64,000 nucleotides of DNA from Isoetes taiwanensis (Eukaryota; Streptophyta; Lycopodiopsida; Isoetales; Isoetaceae). Below are positions 1-12,866 of this stretch, piece after piece. Each line of letters starts with the position of its first letter. Within the stretch, counting starts at the first letter, position 1. Location: contig JAJEKV010000048.1 of NCBI GenBank assembly GCA_021234155.1, forward strand, positions 649,873-713,872. The letters are read 5' to 3'. A program made the position numbers and the translations under genes. A model generated the notes under the pieces. It was given only the letters and a program-made list of their open reading frames with translations, ran no database searches and was not told the origin of the DNA.

Positions 1-588
1 TTATTGCTTCGTTCAGTTACATTATTGCTCACATAGAATTGAGTCATATATATATCGACACATGGGGGTCTACAAAGTAGCTTCTATACAAGAAAATTTA
101 TCACAGCGGATGTCCTCATGGCATCAAATATATCGACACATAAGTTAAAAGTTTTAAAGCTATCGAATGTTATTGTCATGGAATTAAACTTTTTCAATAT
201 ACGACTTCACCCTATTTTTTAAGTGGGACTCGGCCGAGTCGGGTCATTCTCGGCGCGCATCATCATCGGGGAGATGATCTGAGGATCGGCGACCTCGCGT
301 AGTTTGGGGTAAAAGAAATGGGCACATGGTAAATTTGTGTAGAACATACTTCAAATAAAAATGTCAGGATACTTACTAGGTGTTGGCGGTGTCTTCGGTA
401 AACTAATGTACTATCGTAAAATCGACATCAATTTCTGCTTGCATTGCTTGGCCAAACACAAGGTGCTTCCACGCACTTGTTCTGTTAAAACATAAGCGGT
501 TGCATTAGAATTTGAATTAAAATACCACCACAACATAAGCACCTTATAGATTTAACATCCCGCAATACCGCTGACATTTTCAGCGCTC
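1..588. other. No gene recognised
   Basis: AT-rich sequence with no convincing open frame. It may hold the 3' part or terminator region of the degenerate gene that lies on the minus strand just to the right, but nothing identifies it. Confidence 0.4.
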
Positions 589-2199
589 CTGTTGGTGCCA
601 GCCTTCTTCATCGACCTCCCAGTCAGGTCCCTCAAGCACCCGGTCCTTGGCTACATCATTCCATTTGCAAATTATCTTATAAGAATTAGAAATACATGCA
701 TTGAATAAGAACAACCACAATCTCTCTGAAAGCAATACCTTTCATCACAAGTGACTTTGGTGCTCTTGTCTTCATCTTCATCTGCATCTAAACAAATAAA
801 ATTAGAACTTAAATTAAGTAAATAAAACATGAAATTCAACTTAAGTACAAGACTTACACCCTACGCTACCTCCTTTGTTGCTTTTTCTTGGTACTCCCTT
901 GTAACCCGTTTCTTGAATCTTCTTTCAGGGACAGGTGCTTCTTCAGATGCACTGCTGTCTGATGAGTCTACTACCACATGCTTCCTCTTGTAAGGAAGAA
1001 CCTTTGGCTCCTCAACTTACAGTATCACCACCTCGATTCTGTTCTTGATTCCTCGTGTACATCTAAATCGGTGACATGGTCGAGCTCAGCAAAGCGGTGC
1101 ATGTGGCGATTCATTTGCATCCGCAACTGGGCGGTGCATGCCAACTAAAACAGCTCCAAAGCATGCTACATGCCACTTATGGTTGCACTTGAGCTTCACA
1201 AGCATCTTTGTAATCTTTCGAAAATTGCAGACCACAAAGTTCACATGCATCGGAAGTAGCACAAAGGGGAGGTTATAAATACCCTTGATCGCATCTCCTG
1301 TAATTTTTTGTTGGTCTTCAAAACATTGACTTGAGTGGCCCTCGAATGCCATGATTCAATGCCGTGCTCAAAGACTTCACATCACGTTTCAGCCGTGGAA
1401 ATCTCTTCAACAATTTGAGAATACACGTCCTTACCCATGCCTCGGCGTGTCCTCGGAAGCCCCTCAACGAGGTCCTCTTCACACTTAAAACCTCTTTGCA
1501 TGCTTTTGATAGTCTTCATCACCTTGACAGCCAATGTTTTGCAAGTCGCACCTAGCCTTGTACTTCTCTTCGATGGCATCGCTTCGTCGCAGTATTGTTT
1601 AGAAATAGCCATCTTTGCCTTCCATCCTTAGAGCTTCCTCTTGATCTTCACGAGTGCGCTCTCGGCCCTCTGCTTTCATCTCCAGAAGTTTTCTAGTCCC
1701 GATCATGAGGCTCGGATATTCTGTCAAAAGCATTCAAAGGGGTTTTCCTCGACTGTTTCTTCAACGAATCTTTGTAGGAGTCCGCTGCAAATGAAGCCCA
1801 ATTCACTAAGTAATCCTTCTTGTTTGATAAAGCTTTGCTTGTATCTTTTGCCAAGCAAATGCCCTTCTTGACAGTCCGAACTTCATTGTTTACCAGTTTC
1901 TTCTGGTACACCTTGTGGACAAGCTCTCCCAACTCCGACCTAAAAGCTGGCCTGACCAAACTGATCTTCATTTTGCCATTCTCTAATGGACTGCTCCAAA
2001 CCTGCAGCCAATCAGACTCACTCACGTCCTCGGGCTTCAACTGTTTTGGCTTTTTCCCATCTCCACATAAGCCACGAAAAGTGGCGAACTCATACTCTGT
2101 TCTAGCCACCGGAAGCTGTAACAGAAGACAAAACAAGTTAGAATTCAAAGCTAACCCAAAAAAAAATCGATTATTTACCTTCTTCAGCATGTAATCCAT
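589..2199 (-). pseudogene. Unrecognised family, copy 1: RGLC domain, coiled coil, RING-like finger, basic tail
   Basis: I do not recognise this gene, but it is clearly a relative of the gene at 40.4-42.2 kb. Reading leftwards it begins with a short exon (MDYMLKK, 2199-2173), then an intron starting GTAAAT and ending TGTTACAG near 2117. The next exon carries EFATFRGLCGDGKKP, WLQVWSSPLENGKMKISLV and NKKDYLVNWASFAADSYK. A coiled-coil-like charged stretch follows with several frame breaks. Near 1150-1250 a RING-like cluster appears: CELCGLQFSKDY in one frame and LKCNHKWHVACF in another, so a frameshift splits the finger. An acidic then basic tail, ending near 890, contains KKRVTREYQEKATKE, matching KRRVTRS in copy 2. 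Two small exon-like stretches follow near 790 and 600-650. Frameshifts and stops make it a pseudogene. The C-x2-C / C-x-H-x2-H-x2-C arrangement suggests zinc binding, so a nuclear or ubiquitin-ligase role is possible, but that is inference. Confidence 0.6.
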
Positions 2200-2619
2200 G
2201 GTTGTACCGAAAAAGCAAGGCGCCCGATTGATTGAAGCACTAAGCGCTTGATCGGAATGAGAAAACTAAGCGCTTGGACGGAATGAACAAACCCAAAACT
2301 GAGGTCTGCAATTAGGCTACGAAATTTTGTGATCATTGAGGATCATAGCCAAGGCAATTCGCGCGCATTCCGAGGCTCGTCGGAACCCTTCGCGATGATT
2401 CTGTGGCAGACTTCATTCCTGCCCGTCGCCAGTCTTCAATAAACCGTACGGCCCGTCTAAGGCAAAAAAGCAGCGCTCGGACGAGGTGCTGACGCGCTGC
2501 TGGAATTTCACTTTTTTGTACACCACCAATATAAATTTACCCAGGGGAAGCATCTCACAACGAAGATTCAAAGACATGCAACAATGCCCGACTGCAACAA
2601 CCAAGTGATCGTACTCAAG

Positions 2620-5600
2620 CGATCAATGCTACGCATCTCCAAACGACACTCCACATGACAGGTAAACACATTAAGGAGGAGCATTTTCAACTCAAGGGTT
2701 CACATCGAGCAACGTTCTCCGCGACTTGGGATAACGACCTCAAATCACACACGAAGGTCAACTACAGTCGCAACACCTCAAGGAACCCCGGAGTCAAGTA
2801 GAACAAGGAAGATGCAGCAAAACCGAAGAATCAAACGTGATTAGAGGAGGGAAAATCCTAAAGAAGTATACACAATTAAGCATATGCTCTTCTATAAATT
2901 AGAAAAGTGGATGAAGTAAAATCCCAGTATAATTATATATATATGTCTATCATAAATATCGGGAGCTAACACATAGTACAAAATTAGGATCATGTTTTAG
3001 GGTTTAGTGTTTGCATCAAGAAACTCCATCGCTTCGACTGCCAAAGGATGAAGTAAAGAACCACATGTATAGCCAAGAGCAAGTGCTCAAATGGAAGAGC
3101 AAATATAGAAGAGAGACGACCAGAGCTCAAGCCAAGCTTCAACTCCAGACACTTCGAGAAGCGGCCTCAAGTAGAAGATATTTCGTCCAAAGACAATGTC
3201 AAGATGAGAGATAACGCCGGTCATGTCAAGATCTCTAGCGCCGCGCACCATCTAGGTTTTGCGCGGCGACATCTCGGGGATGCAACTCTACCTCTTGTAG
3301 CAAAGAAGCAACACTAACTACACGAAAGTGTCCTCAACAACATAGAAGGAGGAACGAACACACATCTTGTAAACTACGACAACGACCTCAAGCCAATAGG
3401 CGCCGAGGGAATTCCTTGGGACAACTTCGACATCAACAAGCCAACTAAGGAGGCAACAACCGGCGACCATAATTCTACCTTGTATGGTGATGTTTGTAAC
3501 ATGCACACCAGATGGAGATACACTTAAGAAAGGCGCCACAATAATGGGTTATGTCTATGCTCATTCAACAACTAGGTGATGGCTTCGTCAAGTACTCCTG
3601 CCAACAATTAGAAGACAAGAAGCCCAACTTATCTCCGACACGAGGGACCTCAACGCCCAAGATAGAAGCATTCGACACCTTAACGACAAGGACAGCAACC
3701 AAAGCACCTTCGACAAAAAGAGAGTTCAAGACATTAGCCAGGCTATTCAAGGACACGAGCAGGTCTAGGGCAGAAAGTACTTCAACTCAAGGGTCAATCT
3801 ACGCAGATATAAGAGTACATCATCCCCGACAGCAAACCAATCATGGAGAAGAGTCATGAGGCTTTACTCGCCAGGAAGATGCACATGTATTGAGGGACAA
3901 TGGCCATAAACCAGAAGACGACACGAGCTCCTTAGATGCAACATGAGGTCCAAAACTGTGGAGCGTGATCAAGTGCAACTAGAAGGCAGCATAGCAACGA
4001 AGATCGTGATAACGTCTAAGCCATCACATTGAGGAGATCAAACAGGTACGATGAGAAGCTCGATGGAGAAGCGAATAGGAGAACCGAGCCAAAGAATCGA
4101 CGAATCAGCTAGAACCTAACAAAGCTACGACAACTTGCATGCATATTTCCCTTTGTTATTTCCTCTCTCTCTCAGTATAACAGATCAAAGAAAAGAGATG
4201 CCGGACAATTGGAAGGCGTGAAGCGAGCAACATCCTCAACACTTGTCTGTCAACACGCTACAGGACTCGAAGGATGGAGTTGGCACAATAAGATCGGATC
4301 TAGAGGCATCTTTTAGCCGCCAAGATGTTTCTCAACGAAACCACCTTCAGGCTTTTGGGAAGTAACATAGAAGATTTCAAGTGGTCAACTACGCCATCAA
4401 AACCACCAACAATGGGAAGCCTCTACATCGAGGAAAGTTGACCTCTACACATCGAGGAGCCCGAGTCTCGAGCAACTTCTCAAGAACGTTACCCTCAAGA
4501 AGGCAAATGAGTGGATGAGCTGCGAGCAAGATTGAGGCTTATGGATGACGACATCCATAATGGGAGTGGAAGGCATTTCTAGATTTTCTCATGAAGGGAT
4601 TGCCCCAAGTTGAGCTAAGCGTCAACGATTGGGAAGGAAATGCATAGGAGTAACTAAAATTATACATGATTGTTAACAGACATCCAACATATTGAAACCA
4701 CTTCGTGAGACTGATCACCTCGCTAAGAAGGAATCATTACTAGGATAATTGTTGACCATGTATAAAGCTAGTACCTCCAAGGAATAATCCAATCAAATGA
4801 AAAGAAGTAATCTAACAAGTCCGGCCAACTTGTTATGATGACATCAATTCAATTGATAGGAATATTCCAAGAGAGTAAATAACTAAGAAAAGGGGGATAT
4901 TTAGAATATAAAATTAAATAGCACATGAAAGGCACATCGAGAAATAAGAAACATATTAATCACATAGTCTCTTGAGGCAAAAAGAATTGTCATGATAATA
5001 AAACCTTGCAATTTAGAATTGTTCTAAATAATTCAATAACTCATCGCTTAGGGATAGATATGTTAAACATGATGGCTGCATCCATCATAGATGATTAAAT
5101 ATGTTAGCTAAGGCTAGTAAATTAATGTGTTAGGTAAGAAGCATATAACCTCTTAAGGTAAATAGAATAGCTAAGATGTTCTGACAACATCAAGTAACGG
5201 GATCGGATACATTGAGGTGTAGGACCATTCTCTTATGAAGAGAATGGGGGCTCAATCTTAGGACTGAACCTACCTACATCTTAGGGGTTGAATAGTGTTC
5301 GTTCCGCAGGTAGCCAAAGCACATGGAGCGTAAGATGGATAGATGCTTAATGTCTATGTGTCCTTCAGCATGCAAGACTGGCGCGGTAGCCAACTGCACC
5401 AAAGCGGGGGAGCGAATCAATGGAAGCAAGGGAACGGCCAAGTCGTCTCCAAATTAGTCGACACCGGCTCAATGGGGAGATGTATTCTAGCCTTAGCGGG
5501 TGCGACAACTAAGGTGGGGAGAGGCTTTGCATAAATTTCTTACGCCATGATCTATTGTTTGCATTCGCATCTAGGAATGAGCTAGTAGCCTAGCTCTTAA

Positions 5601-6440
5601 TTAAATTATTCAGGGTTGTGAACCCCGTATAATTACATAAATTATATAATCTTAAGTATACTTTTATGCAGGGCATTGATAGCACTCCGTGAGGGCATGT
5701 ATCATAAGCTTTAATGTCTTGTTGATAAATGATATGTTCATAATAACTGCATAGATAGTTTTGTCTCGTGTAGATATCTTAGTATCGAGACAAAGTAAGA
5801 TAATAATTACATAAAATCTTAGTTAAACCTTCGCAAGGATGTAATTCCTTCCTAAGGCAATTAAGTAACCTTCATAGGGTCCTGACAAATATAATAAGAA
5901 TTTGTCTATCTTCTCATAAGTATAGCAACTATAAAGTATATACATGTAAGGTTGATACATCAACAACCAAGTAGCGAGCGAGAGTCACACGCTCAACACT
6001 TGGATCCGATGGTATAAACCCTAGCCATATGATAAATAATTAAAATACTTTTCAAAATAAGTATTGTCTCGATAATTGTATGATGACATATCTTAAAGGT
6101 CGTAAAGTTATCATATAACAGTAATACCATTGGAAGCAATATATCCAATACTACTATAATGCTAATATAAAAATATTACCGTAAGGTAATTAATATAATT
6201 GCATGCATTAAGGGAAGTCCAGCAGGATCATGCAGGGGTCCAAGACTGTAATATTTATTTAAAATGTTAACGGATGCTAGCCGACATGCAACAGTTGGTG
6301 GAGGAAGTACGAAGATATCCTCTAGCAGCAAGAGGCCGGCAGAAGAGCATACCGACAAGCCCTGCATCGGTGGTTAGGCTGAAGCTCTGCATCGACGATT
6401 AGGCTCAAGCTCTGCATCAGCGATTACAGCATCGGCATCG
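2620..6440. other. Decayed sequence, probably interior of the Ty3/gypsy element
   Basis: No intact gene. Short frames (for example 3011-3214 and 3551-3859) have no recognisable domain. The stretch leads without a visible boundary into the integrase remnant at 6445, so it probably contains the remains of gag and pol. I could not find a 5' LTR or a primer-binding site in the window. Confidence 0.35.
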
Positions 6441-6444
6441 ATAA

Positions 6445-6835
6445 TTGCTGAAGCTCTGCATCGACAATTGCAAGAAGCTTGCTCCAAGGTGCGCTGGACC
6501 ATTAAGGATAACCAAAAGAATAGGTAACCAATCCTATAAGTTGGACCTGCCAGCACACTTGAAGATCCATAGTGTTTTCCAAGTAAGTCTCCTAAAGAAA
6601 CACACTCCTAATCCAGAGGAAGTATTGGAGACACCAAATTTACTGGAAATGATGGATGATTACCTTGAGATTGTTTCAGAGGTTCTTCTTGTCAGATCCT
6701 ATAAGAAGACAAGAAGATCTCAATCCTCCAATACCCAGTGAAAGAGACACTTACAAGTGGAAGACGCTACGTGGGCACTACAAATAGATCTTGAGAAGCA
6801 GTACCCACAACTCATGGAGCAATGCAAAGGTATTT
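6445..6835 (+). pseudogene. Ty3/gypsy integrase C-terminus with chromodomain-like end
   Basis: This is the last part of a pol polyprotein of a plant chromovirus-type LTR element. The frame reads KKLAPRCAGPLRITKRIGNQ and LDLPAHLKIHSVFQVSLLKK (residues about 10-54), which is the conserved integrase C-terminal module of Ty3/gypsy elements (usual form: K(L/F)xPRxxGPF, then HPVFHVSxLKK). A stop at about 6741 breaks the frame, but the next frame continues ATWALQIDLEKQYPQLMEQ, resembling the end of a gypsy chromodomain (usual form: ATWE then FPQL). No reverse transcriptase, RNase H or integrase catalytic core could be read upstream, so the element is dead. It lies about 950 bp before the polypurine tract and 3' LTR, in the expected order. 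Confidence 0.8.
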
Positions 6836-7784
6836 CGTCCACCGGAAATGTCGACATCGACACCCAAGAAATCGGCTCGTGCACGCCGATTTGGGTTTAG
6901 ATTAAATTTCATGTGTAGCTAAGATTAATCACGCATGCGCCTATGCTAGGTATGGGTTGCATCGCGTTGTTACCGATGGTGAGACCACTACGGTGATCTC
7001 TAGGACGTGGTGTAATGTCATTGTAGGCATGACCGCGGTTTTGCTTGCACGAGTTGGGAGGTAGATTAGAAGGTCTACTTCTGTCCCCACGGAAGTAGAC
7101 AACCTCGAGAGATAAGAGGTCATTCAGGAATGCATGATAGGAAAAGCACCTCTAGTCAATGCCTACGGGGAGGGCCCTTCCGCCCCATATCTGAGGAAGG
7201 ACCCTATCTCCCCGTTGGCCAACTACAGTGTGTAGGCATGAGTGGCATATAGGCATGATAGGGCGTTGTCTCCACGGCCATGATGGAAGAAACATAATCT
7301 TCCTATCTTGGGAGATATGCCTTGTATCCATATAATTGTATTTAATGGGTGGTTCCCTAACAACCAATATCTATAATAATTAAATGTATGCTAGCGTAGT
7401 GTGGACTGCTTGAGGCCAATAGGGGAGTCTACGGGAGGAAGGTCACACTGCAAAGACTTGCAACACATAATTTTGTCACGATGTGTTGTAAGGAAACGAT
7501 GTGGAACCTTAAGTAGGAAATTTTGGAACTATGTTAATAATAATAATGGTGTAAGCTATAAAATTTTGTGAATAATAATAGATGATAAAGTAAGAGGGTG
7601 AAAGACTCCCTTACCATAGTATGATATTAAACAAGGATGTGTTATAGAAATTAAAACTTAAATATTACCTTGGGGTAATTTTGCTATACATCCTATGTGT
7701 ATTAAATGTGATTGCAGGATATGCAGGTTTCCAAGGTGGGGAGGCGTGATCTTTGAGGACGACATCAAGTCAAGGTGGGGAGAA
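6836..7784 (+). other. 3' untranslated region and polypurine tract of the LTR element
   Basis: No gene. The last 14 bases (about 7771-7784, CAAGGTGGGGAGAA) form a polypurine tract directly before the LTR, the expected plus-strand priming site. A motif ATATTACC...GGTAATT occurs at 7663 and again at 6172, suggesting an internal duplication. Confidence 0.6.
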
Positions 7785-9355
7785 TGTGACGTTCCAACAT
7801 AATATACGCCCCGAATACGTATATTATACTGCCACGTCACCTGTACATGTCACGGATGACATGTACTTGCGAGACGTATAGGGTTGCACCTAGGGGGCAA
7901 CATTGAATGTTGTGCATGTTAAATAAACATACACAATTAATAACCCCATGGACCCCATTGCCAAATGGCTAAATCCCATTTGGCCAATATCTAACCTAAC
8001 CCTAAGGGTTTCTATATAAGGGCTTTCCCCTTAAACCCTAAACCTTTCTTCTCTTTGCATTTTAGGGTTTTTCCTAGAGCTCCTTTCCTCTCTCGAGTTC
8101 AGGGTCCTCTTGAGCCATTTCGGCCAAGTATGGACTTCAATCCGCATTGCTGAGCTCCGAAAAGCCGGATTTGCACTGTGATTATCGATTAGCGACCATC
8201 TTCAGCAAGATCGGGAGCATGGGCCTTCCGAGGGTCGGGGAGCGGGTCAAGGAGCGTGTATCTAGTTGTTACATTTGTGCAAAGCCGTCTTTGGGCAAGG
8301 CAATAGGCTGGTTTAGTATGTTAGATCAACTCTAGAGGCCTTATAGATCCCGAGATCATAAGCCCTAACTAAGGAACCTAACTACGTTGTTTAGGTAGAT
8401 AGATTAGATGATATTCTCTATTTCGGTTACGTGATGTTGTATGTATTTCACCCTGTGATCTCCATGTATTGGGAAGGGGGGTAGAGACCCAAAGTGTAGC
8501 GAGATGATCCTAGGTAGCACCACTAGTTCCCAATTATATGCGGCCCGTGCGTGAGCCCCCACATTTTGTGGGTGAAGGGGCTAGGCGGTTGATAAGGAGG
8601 AACTTGTCTCATCACGGACTGACCCCTCTCGGGTAGTAAGGCCTATCGGGGTCTATGCAGGCTAGGCTTAATGGCGTGTCCTTTGCGTGTGGGCAAGGCA
8701 TGAGCTCGACACTCGTGGGGTGGTGGATATGACCTTCCGGTGAGTTCAAGTCGAATCACGAGGCGGTGGCCCTCTAGCGCTGTGATGAGCATGGATGCCT
8801 CCGGAGGAGAGGCAACTCTCTTCCTGCCTCATCCCGGGCAGGGGAGATGCAACCCAAGAGTAGTAGCCCCTCCGCTATTCACAGGAAGGCTACGGTCAAG
8901 TCCCAACACTTTTCAGCCTACTCGCAAAGTGTGCACGGGGAGGATGGAGTGGACTACCTAAGCCATGTTCTATGCCAGCCAAATCCATTGCCATGAATTA
9001 CATCGCAATGAACTCGAGACCCTAGCCGTGGTCATCCCCTTGAGTCCAGAAGCCCGGGTAGGATCTCCCCTTGTTATTGTTGCTATGAAGGTATTGTTAT
9101 CTCCGTGATATTGCTATCTCTATGGTGTATTTGTATTTGTTTCTTTGTTAGTTGTGCTCACGTTTGTTTATTCACGCTTCCGCAGATAGGTCGACCCGAT
9201 GGAAGACGGGTGAATGACACATCCATTCTTCCCTTGCTGGCTCATCCCGATGGGAGTGGAGTCAGGTGGATGGCCCCTGTCAGTGTAGCTACCAGGGGGA
9301 ATGCTCCTCCTTCGAATACGATGTGGGCATCGTATAAGGGGTAGGGGACGTCACA
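7785..9355 (+). mobile_element. 3' LTR of a Ty3/gypsy retrotransposon (1,571 bp)
   Basis: The LTR starts TGTGACGTTCC right after a polypurine tract and ends GGACGTCACA, so the ends form an 8-bp perfect inverted repeat (TGTGACGT / ACGTCACA) with the canonical TG...CA termini. Inside, a TATATAA box at 8013 is followed by a pyrimidine-rich, CCCTAAACC-containing leader, as expected for the U3/R region. Open frames inside (for example 8147-8335, 8740-8961) are not recognisable genes. The partner 5' LTR was not found, so target-site duplication cannot be judged. Confidence 0.8.
8013..8019 (+). promoter_or_regulatory. TATA box in LTR
   Basis: TATATAA followed by GGGCTTTCCCC, about 230 bp inside the LTR. 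This is the expected position for the retrotransposon promoter; the R region would begin about 30 bp downstream. Confidence 0.5.
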
Positions 9356-9951
9356 GATGGCAAGAATCCCGTCGAATTTGTTGGAGGTAGGCTTGGTGCA
9401 GCATGGTTGCGCAAAGGTGTAGATCAGCTCAAGGAGATTAAGCCATTATCATCAGTTTGCAGTGCGTAGGAGCTTCAATAGAATGGGCAGGATGGGCACA
9501 GATTTGTGTGATCTGAACAGATCTAGACGGACTTTCATAAAGGAACATTGGTTTAGCTGGTGGTTTCGGCAGCCAGGGTTGAAGAACCGGTTTTTTCAAG
9601 CCGTGACCCAGAGTCACCGGTTTGATTGCTGGAGCCCAGGAAGGTTTGATTGCTGGAGCCCTATGCTATTAGAAGCCCAAGTGCAAAAGATTTTTCTCAA
9701 AAAAACGATTAGAGTCATCTAAAAGAAGAAAAAAAATACCTTAGGATTCTTAATATATAGAATAATGAGAAAAATGAATTTGTAAAATATAGCACATTGC
9801 CATAAAGCACACCATTTTCTTGTCCAACACAAATTTCAACATAGTTTGTTGGTTGATAGCCTAGATCAGTAAGCTTCCATTTGATGGTGGCTTTGGTACA
9901 GACCAAAGGCATAGCAAAATTCGACGACGATGTACCTCTATTATCCTTTTA

Positions 9952-10047
9952 TATATCTATCCATTTCAGAATATATCCATAGCAAAACATATCTATCCAT
10001 TTCAGAATATATCCATAGCAAAACATATCTATCCATTTCAGAATATA
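9952..10047. repeat. 36-bp tandem repeat, about 2.7 units
   Basis: The unit begins TATCTATCCATTTCAGAATA and ends CCATAGCAAAACA. Units are virtually identical, implying recent duplication. Confidence 0.9.
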
Positions 10048-10673
10048 TTGCCCTAATGTATGTTAAGCTCGTGGCAATTTCTTTGGTACCGAAATCAGTT
10101 AATCACCTTAAGATCTATGCCATTGCAGAGTTTTGATGGCTCCACTCAAAAAGACCACCAATATCATATTGCTCAGGTGTGTCTTACAAACCATGCTCTC
10201 TCTTTCTAAAGCAGAAGATCCATATTGTGCATTGGAATTGATACTAATTGATACTACACCTGATATTCTCTCATCTGCATCAATTCTAAAAAAGCAAAAC
10301 CTTTTTGTAGTTAGATACCGTCAATGCACCTTCATTGAATCATTCTTAAAAGCCAAATTGCATTGGAAGATCCAGATCATAAACGTGGCTTTATACTTTG
10401 CATTATCACATTCTTAAAACAATGGTGTTATCAGTACAGATTGTTAGACTGGTCTTTTAGAATTCTTTGTGAGTTGGATCTACACTAATGGGCATAGTCT
10501 TGTCATGATTCCAAAAATGACAGAATGTTTTTATCAACTAAACAAACTAAACAAAGATGCTACTTATACTTGATTTGCCATGGTTGGTAAAGGTCTGCTT
10601 TGCAACAAAGCATAAGAGGTTATGCATCAAAGCATTTGTAGGCTAGATGCTGCTTTTAATAGCTGCAACAAAG

Positions 10674-10763
10674 CATAAGAGATTAAACAAAGCATTGTAA
10701 ATTATAAAAGAAGATATGCATAAGAGATTAAACAAAGCATTGTAAATTATAAAAGAAGATATG
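10674..10763. repeat. 45-bp tandem duplication, two units
   Basis: Two identical adjacent copies beginning CATAAGAGATTAAACAAAGC. The phrase AACAAAGCATAAGAG also occurs just upstream, so the array may be older and partly decayed. Confidence 0.9.
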
Positions 10764-11639
10764 CACAAAACAAATCCACAGGCTGATAGCCAAATTCCCA
10801 GAGTAAGAACCTAAACAATTTTCTATTCCAGCCTTCTACTTATCTATATTGGCTTTACAATAGGATTGAACTGCCCATTTGAAAACCATCCGAATAATCA
10901 ACAACCCAAAATAGAAAGAAGGAGAAAGGTTTCACCTGGTTTCCTTCATTCCTGTGGTAGGGACATGCAAAATAACAATGCCCGCCATTATACTCTGATT
11001 TGTAAGCCCAAACATAATGCAAGAAGTAGAGGAAGAACAATTCATTGCAGTGTAATCCTTGTCGCACGAAAGAGGTTTCTAGCTGAGGCCAATAAAGGCC
11101 GCACCTAGCTATGCTCTTATGTTATACCAACAATCAGATAATTTGTCATTCATGCCATGCTTCTAAGGAACGCCCCTGACATGACTGCAAACAGCAAGTA
11201 TGATACAATAGCATGGCATGCTGATCAACCTATTTCAAAATTATGCCGACGCCCAGGCATAGTATAATCTTCCTTTTCTTCAATGTCCACATTGTTCCAT
11301 GTATAATCAATCACAATCACTGTGCAAGCTACACATAGTTTTAAAGTAATTCAAACAACTGTTGTCAACTGCATCCCAGTTGGCACCTTCTAACAATAAT
11401 TATACTGGTGGACTTATTGACTGGCCAGAAAATGACGCTTCCATGCTCCAATCTGTGCAGCAAAAGCCAAGCTCTGCGCCAAAGCTTTGTTGCTATCGTC
11501 ATGTCCTGTATCTATATGATGCACTCAGCTGCAAATTTTTCAATAAATTTCTCATCAGTTAAATTCGTAAAAAGTATACATGTCGTGTTGACATTGCCTG
11601 CTTTCACAAATCTACTTATCAGATTTATGCACATGAAAG

Positions 11640-11950
11640 TGGAGAGATGCCCATGACATCATTTCTTGGTGAAGTGCATTAACAGTATTCATTAGATTAC
11701 TATCAGCAAAATAATTAATCAAAAGAGCATATATCCAGCCATCAACTGGAATCTTTCCCTTCATCCTATGTAACATTTCATAAACAATGTAACCTCTTGA
11801 TTTTATTGGCATCCAAATACATTACATACGGTGATAGCAAGAACATGTCTACGATTTGCTGCCTATTGAAAAACTTTATATGCTTCTTCGGGTCTACCAG
11901 CTTTACAGATTCTTTCCCTAAGTATTTCAATATTATTGCAATCAGGTGTA
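11640..11950 (-). pseudogene. Pentatricopeptide-repeat (PPR) gene fragment
   Basis: Two degenerate PPR motifs can be read on the minus strand. The first is PDCNNIEILRERICKAGRPE followed by EAYKVFQ and a stop. The second begins VYEMLHRMKGKIPVDGW and continues with YALLINYFADSNLMNTVNAL then HQEMMSWGISPL, the last part only after a frame change. The CKAGRPEEAYKVF and LINYF...A...(H)QEM patterns are typical of the second helix of PPR units. PPR proteins bind organellar RNA. Stops and frame changes mean this is a pseudogene. Exon-like sequence continues leftward to about 11,430 without clear motifs. Confidence 0.6.
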
Positions 11951-12169
11951 CAACCCACTCGCGTTGCATTTGCGATGTGCAGAACATAAATCTTCAATTG
12001 ATGCCCATGTTAGAGGTGATATCCACGATACAGTTAAAACAGTGCAATAGAAGGCTGAGGCCCAAATTTTCCAGCCTTCAAAAATCCCTATTTCTTCTAA
12101 ATTCAAAAACAACATACATCTAGAGAGCAGATTTTTTGAATTGGTTCTATTGCTGCCACTGTTGTTCAT

Positions 12170-12690
12170 CCTTTGAAGATCAAATGACCTTCAGTCAGGA
12201 TTCTAAATCCACCAGAAATATCTGGGATTTCGTTGTCAGAGTTGCAACGTGCAAGAAAATCCTATATAAACCAAAACAATGGCACGTCTTGAAGTAACGA
12301 ATCCAAAACCATGCCACATTCAAATAATCACAAATGAACCGGAAGAGGCCGGATATAGAAAATAAATTTGCACCTCTTTTGCAGTTGCATTTACAAAATT
12401 CTCTACTTTTGCCCAAGACCTTGAAGGACGATTTAGTGGCTATGGCCAATCCATCCCTTATTGACATGCTTTTAGATTCGGATTTGCCTACCATTAACAG
12501 GGTAGCAGAGTATGAACCTCGCCGGAACTGCTGCATTTTCGCCTTGGCTAGCCTTAGCTCTAATCATTGCATTCACAGCTTGGGCATCGTCATTTTGGCA
12601 TCAATGCCGTCGCAGAATCTTTCGCAAACATCATCATCTTCCACAATGCCATGGCCCGGTCTCTCTGTTCTGCTCAACCCATATCGTTAT
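12170..12690 (-). other. Exon-like frames, unidentified
   Basis: The minus strand shows an intron-like 3' end (TTTATATAG) followed by DFLARCNSDNEIPDISGGF and a stop near 12172, and a longer frame (12195-12536) containing SMSIRDGLAIATKSSFKVLG. I do not recognise either. They may be upstream exons of the PPR remnant or an unrelated captured fragment. Confidence 0.25.
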
Positions 12691-12796
12691 ATGTTAATCC
12701 CTGTCATTTCTTAGGAAATAAATTCTGGCTGTTGGATCTAGGGCGTGATTTATGACACACGCTATAATATTATAATATAGGATATGATATGTGCTA

Positions 12797-12866
12797 GGGA
12801 GCCGCCCGATTTTCGGGGTTTCCGGTGGGAAACCGGCGGCGGAAACCCCGATATCGGGTGGCTCCC
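12797..12866. repeat. GC-rich hairpin, ~27-bp arms
   Basis: The left arm GGGAGCCGCCCGAT + TTCGGGGTTTCC (12797-12823) is nearly the reverse complement of the right arm GGAAACCCCGATATCGGG + TGGCTCCC (12841-12866), leaving a short GC-rich loop. It stands out from the AT-rich surroundings and abuts the left end of the Crypton-type element. It could be a subterminal hairpin of that element or a separate foldback insertion. Confidence 0.75.

Larger units (their letters stand above)
9356..11300. other. No gene recognised; short tandem repeats
   Basis: After the LTR there is no convincing gene. A 19-bp phrase GGTTTGATTGCTGGAGCCC occurs twice near 9628 and 9644. The frames at 9462-9722 (+), 9715-9912 (-) and 10133-10417 (+) have no identifiable domain. 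Two clean tandem repeats are listed separately. Confidence 0.4.

Noticed and set aside
8147-8961. Small genes inside the LTR (8147-8335, 8740-8961)
   Set aside because: No domain, non-coding position within an LTR, random-looking composition.
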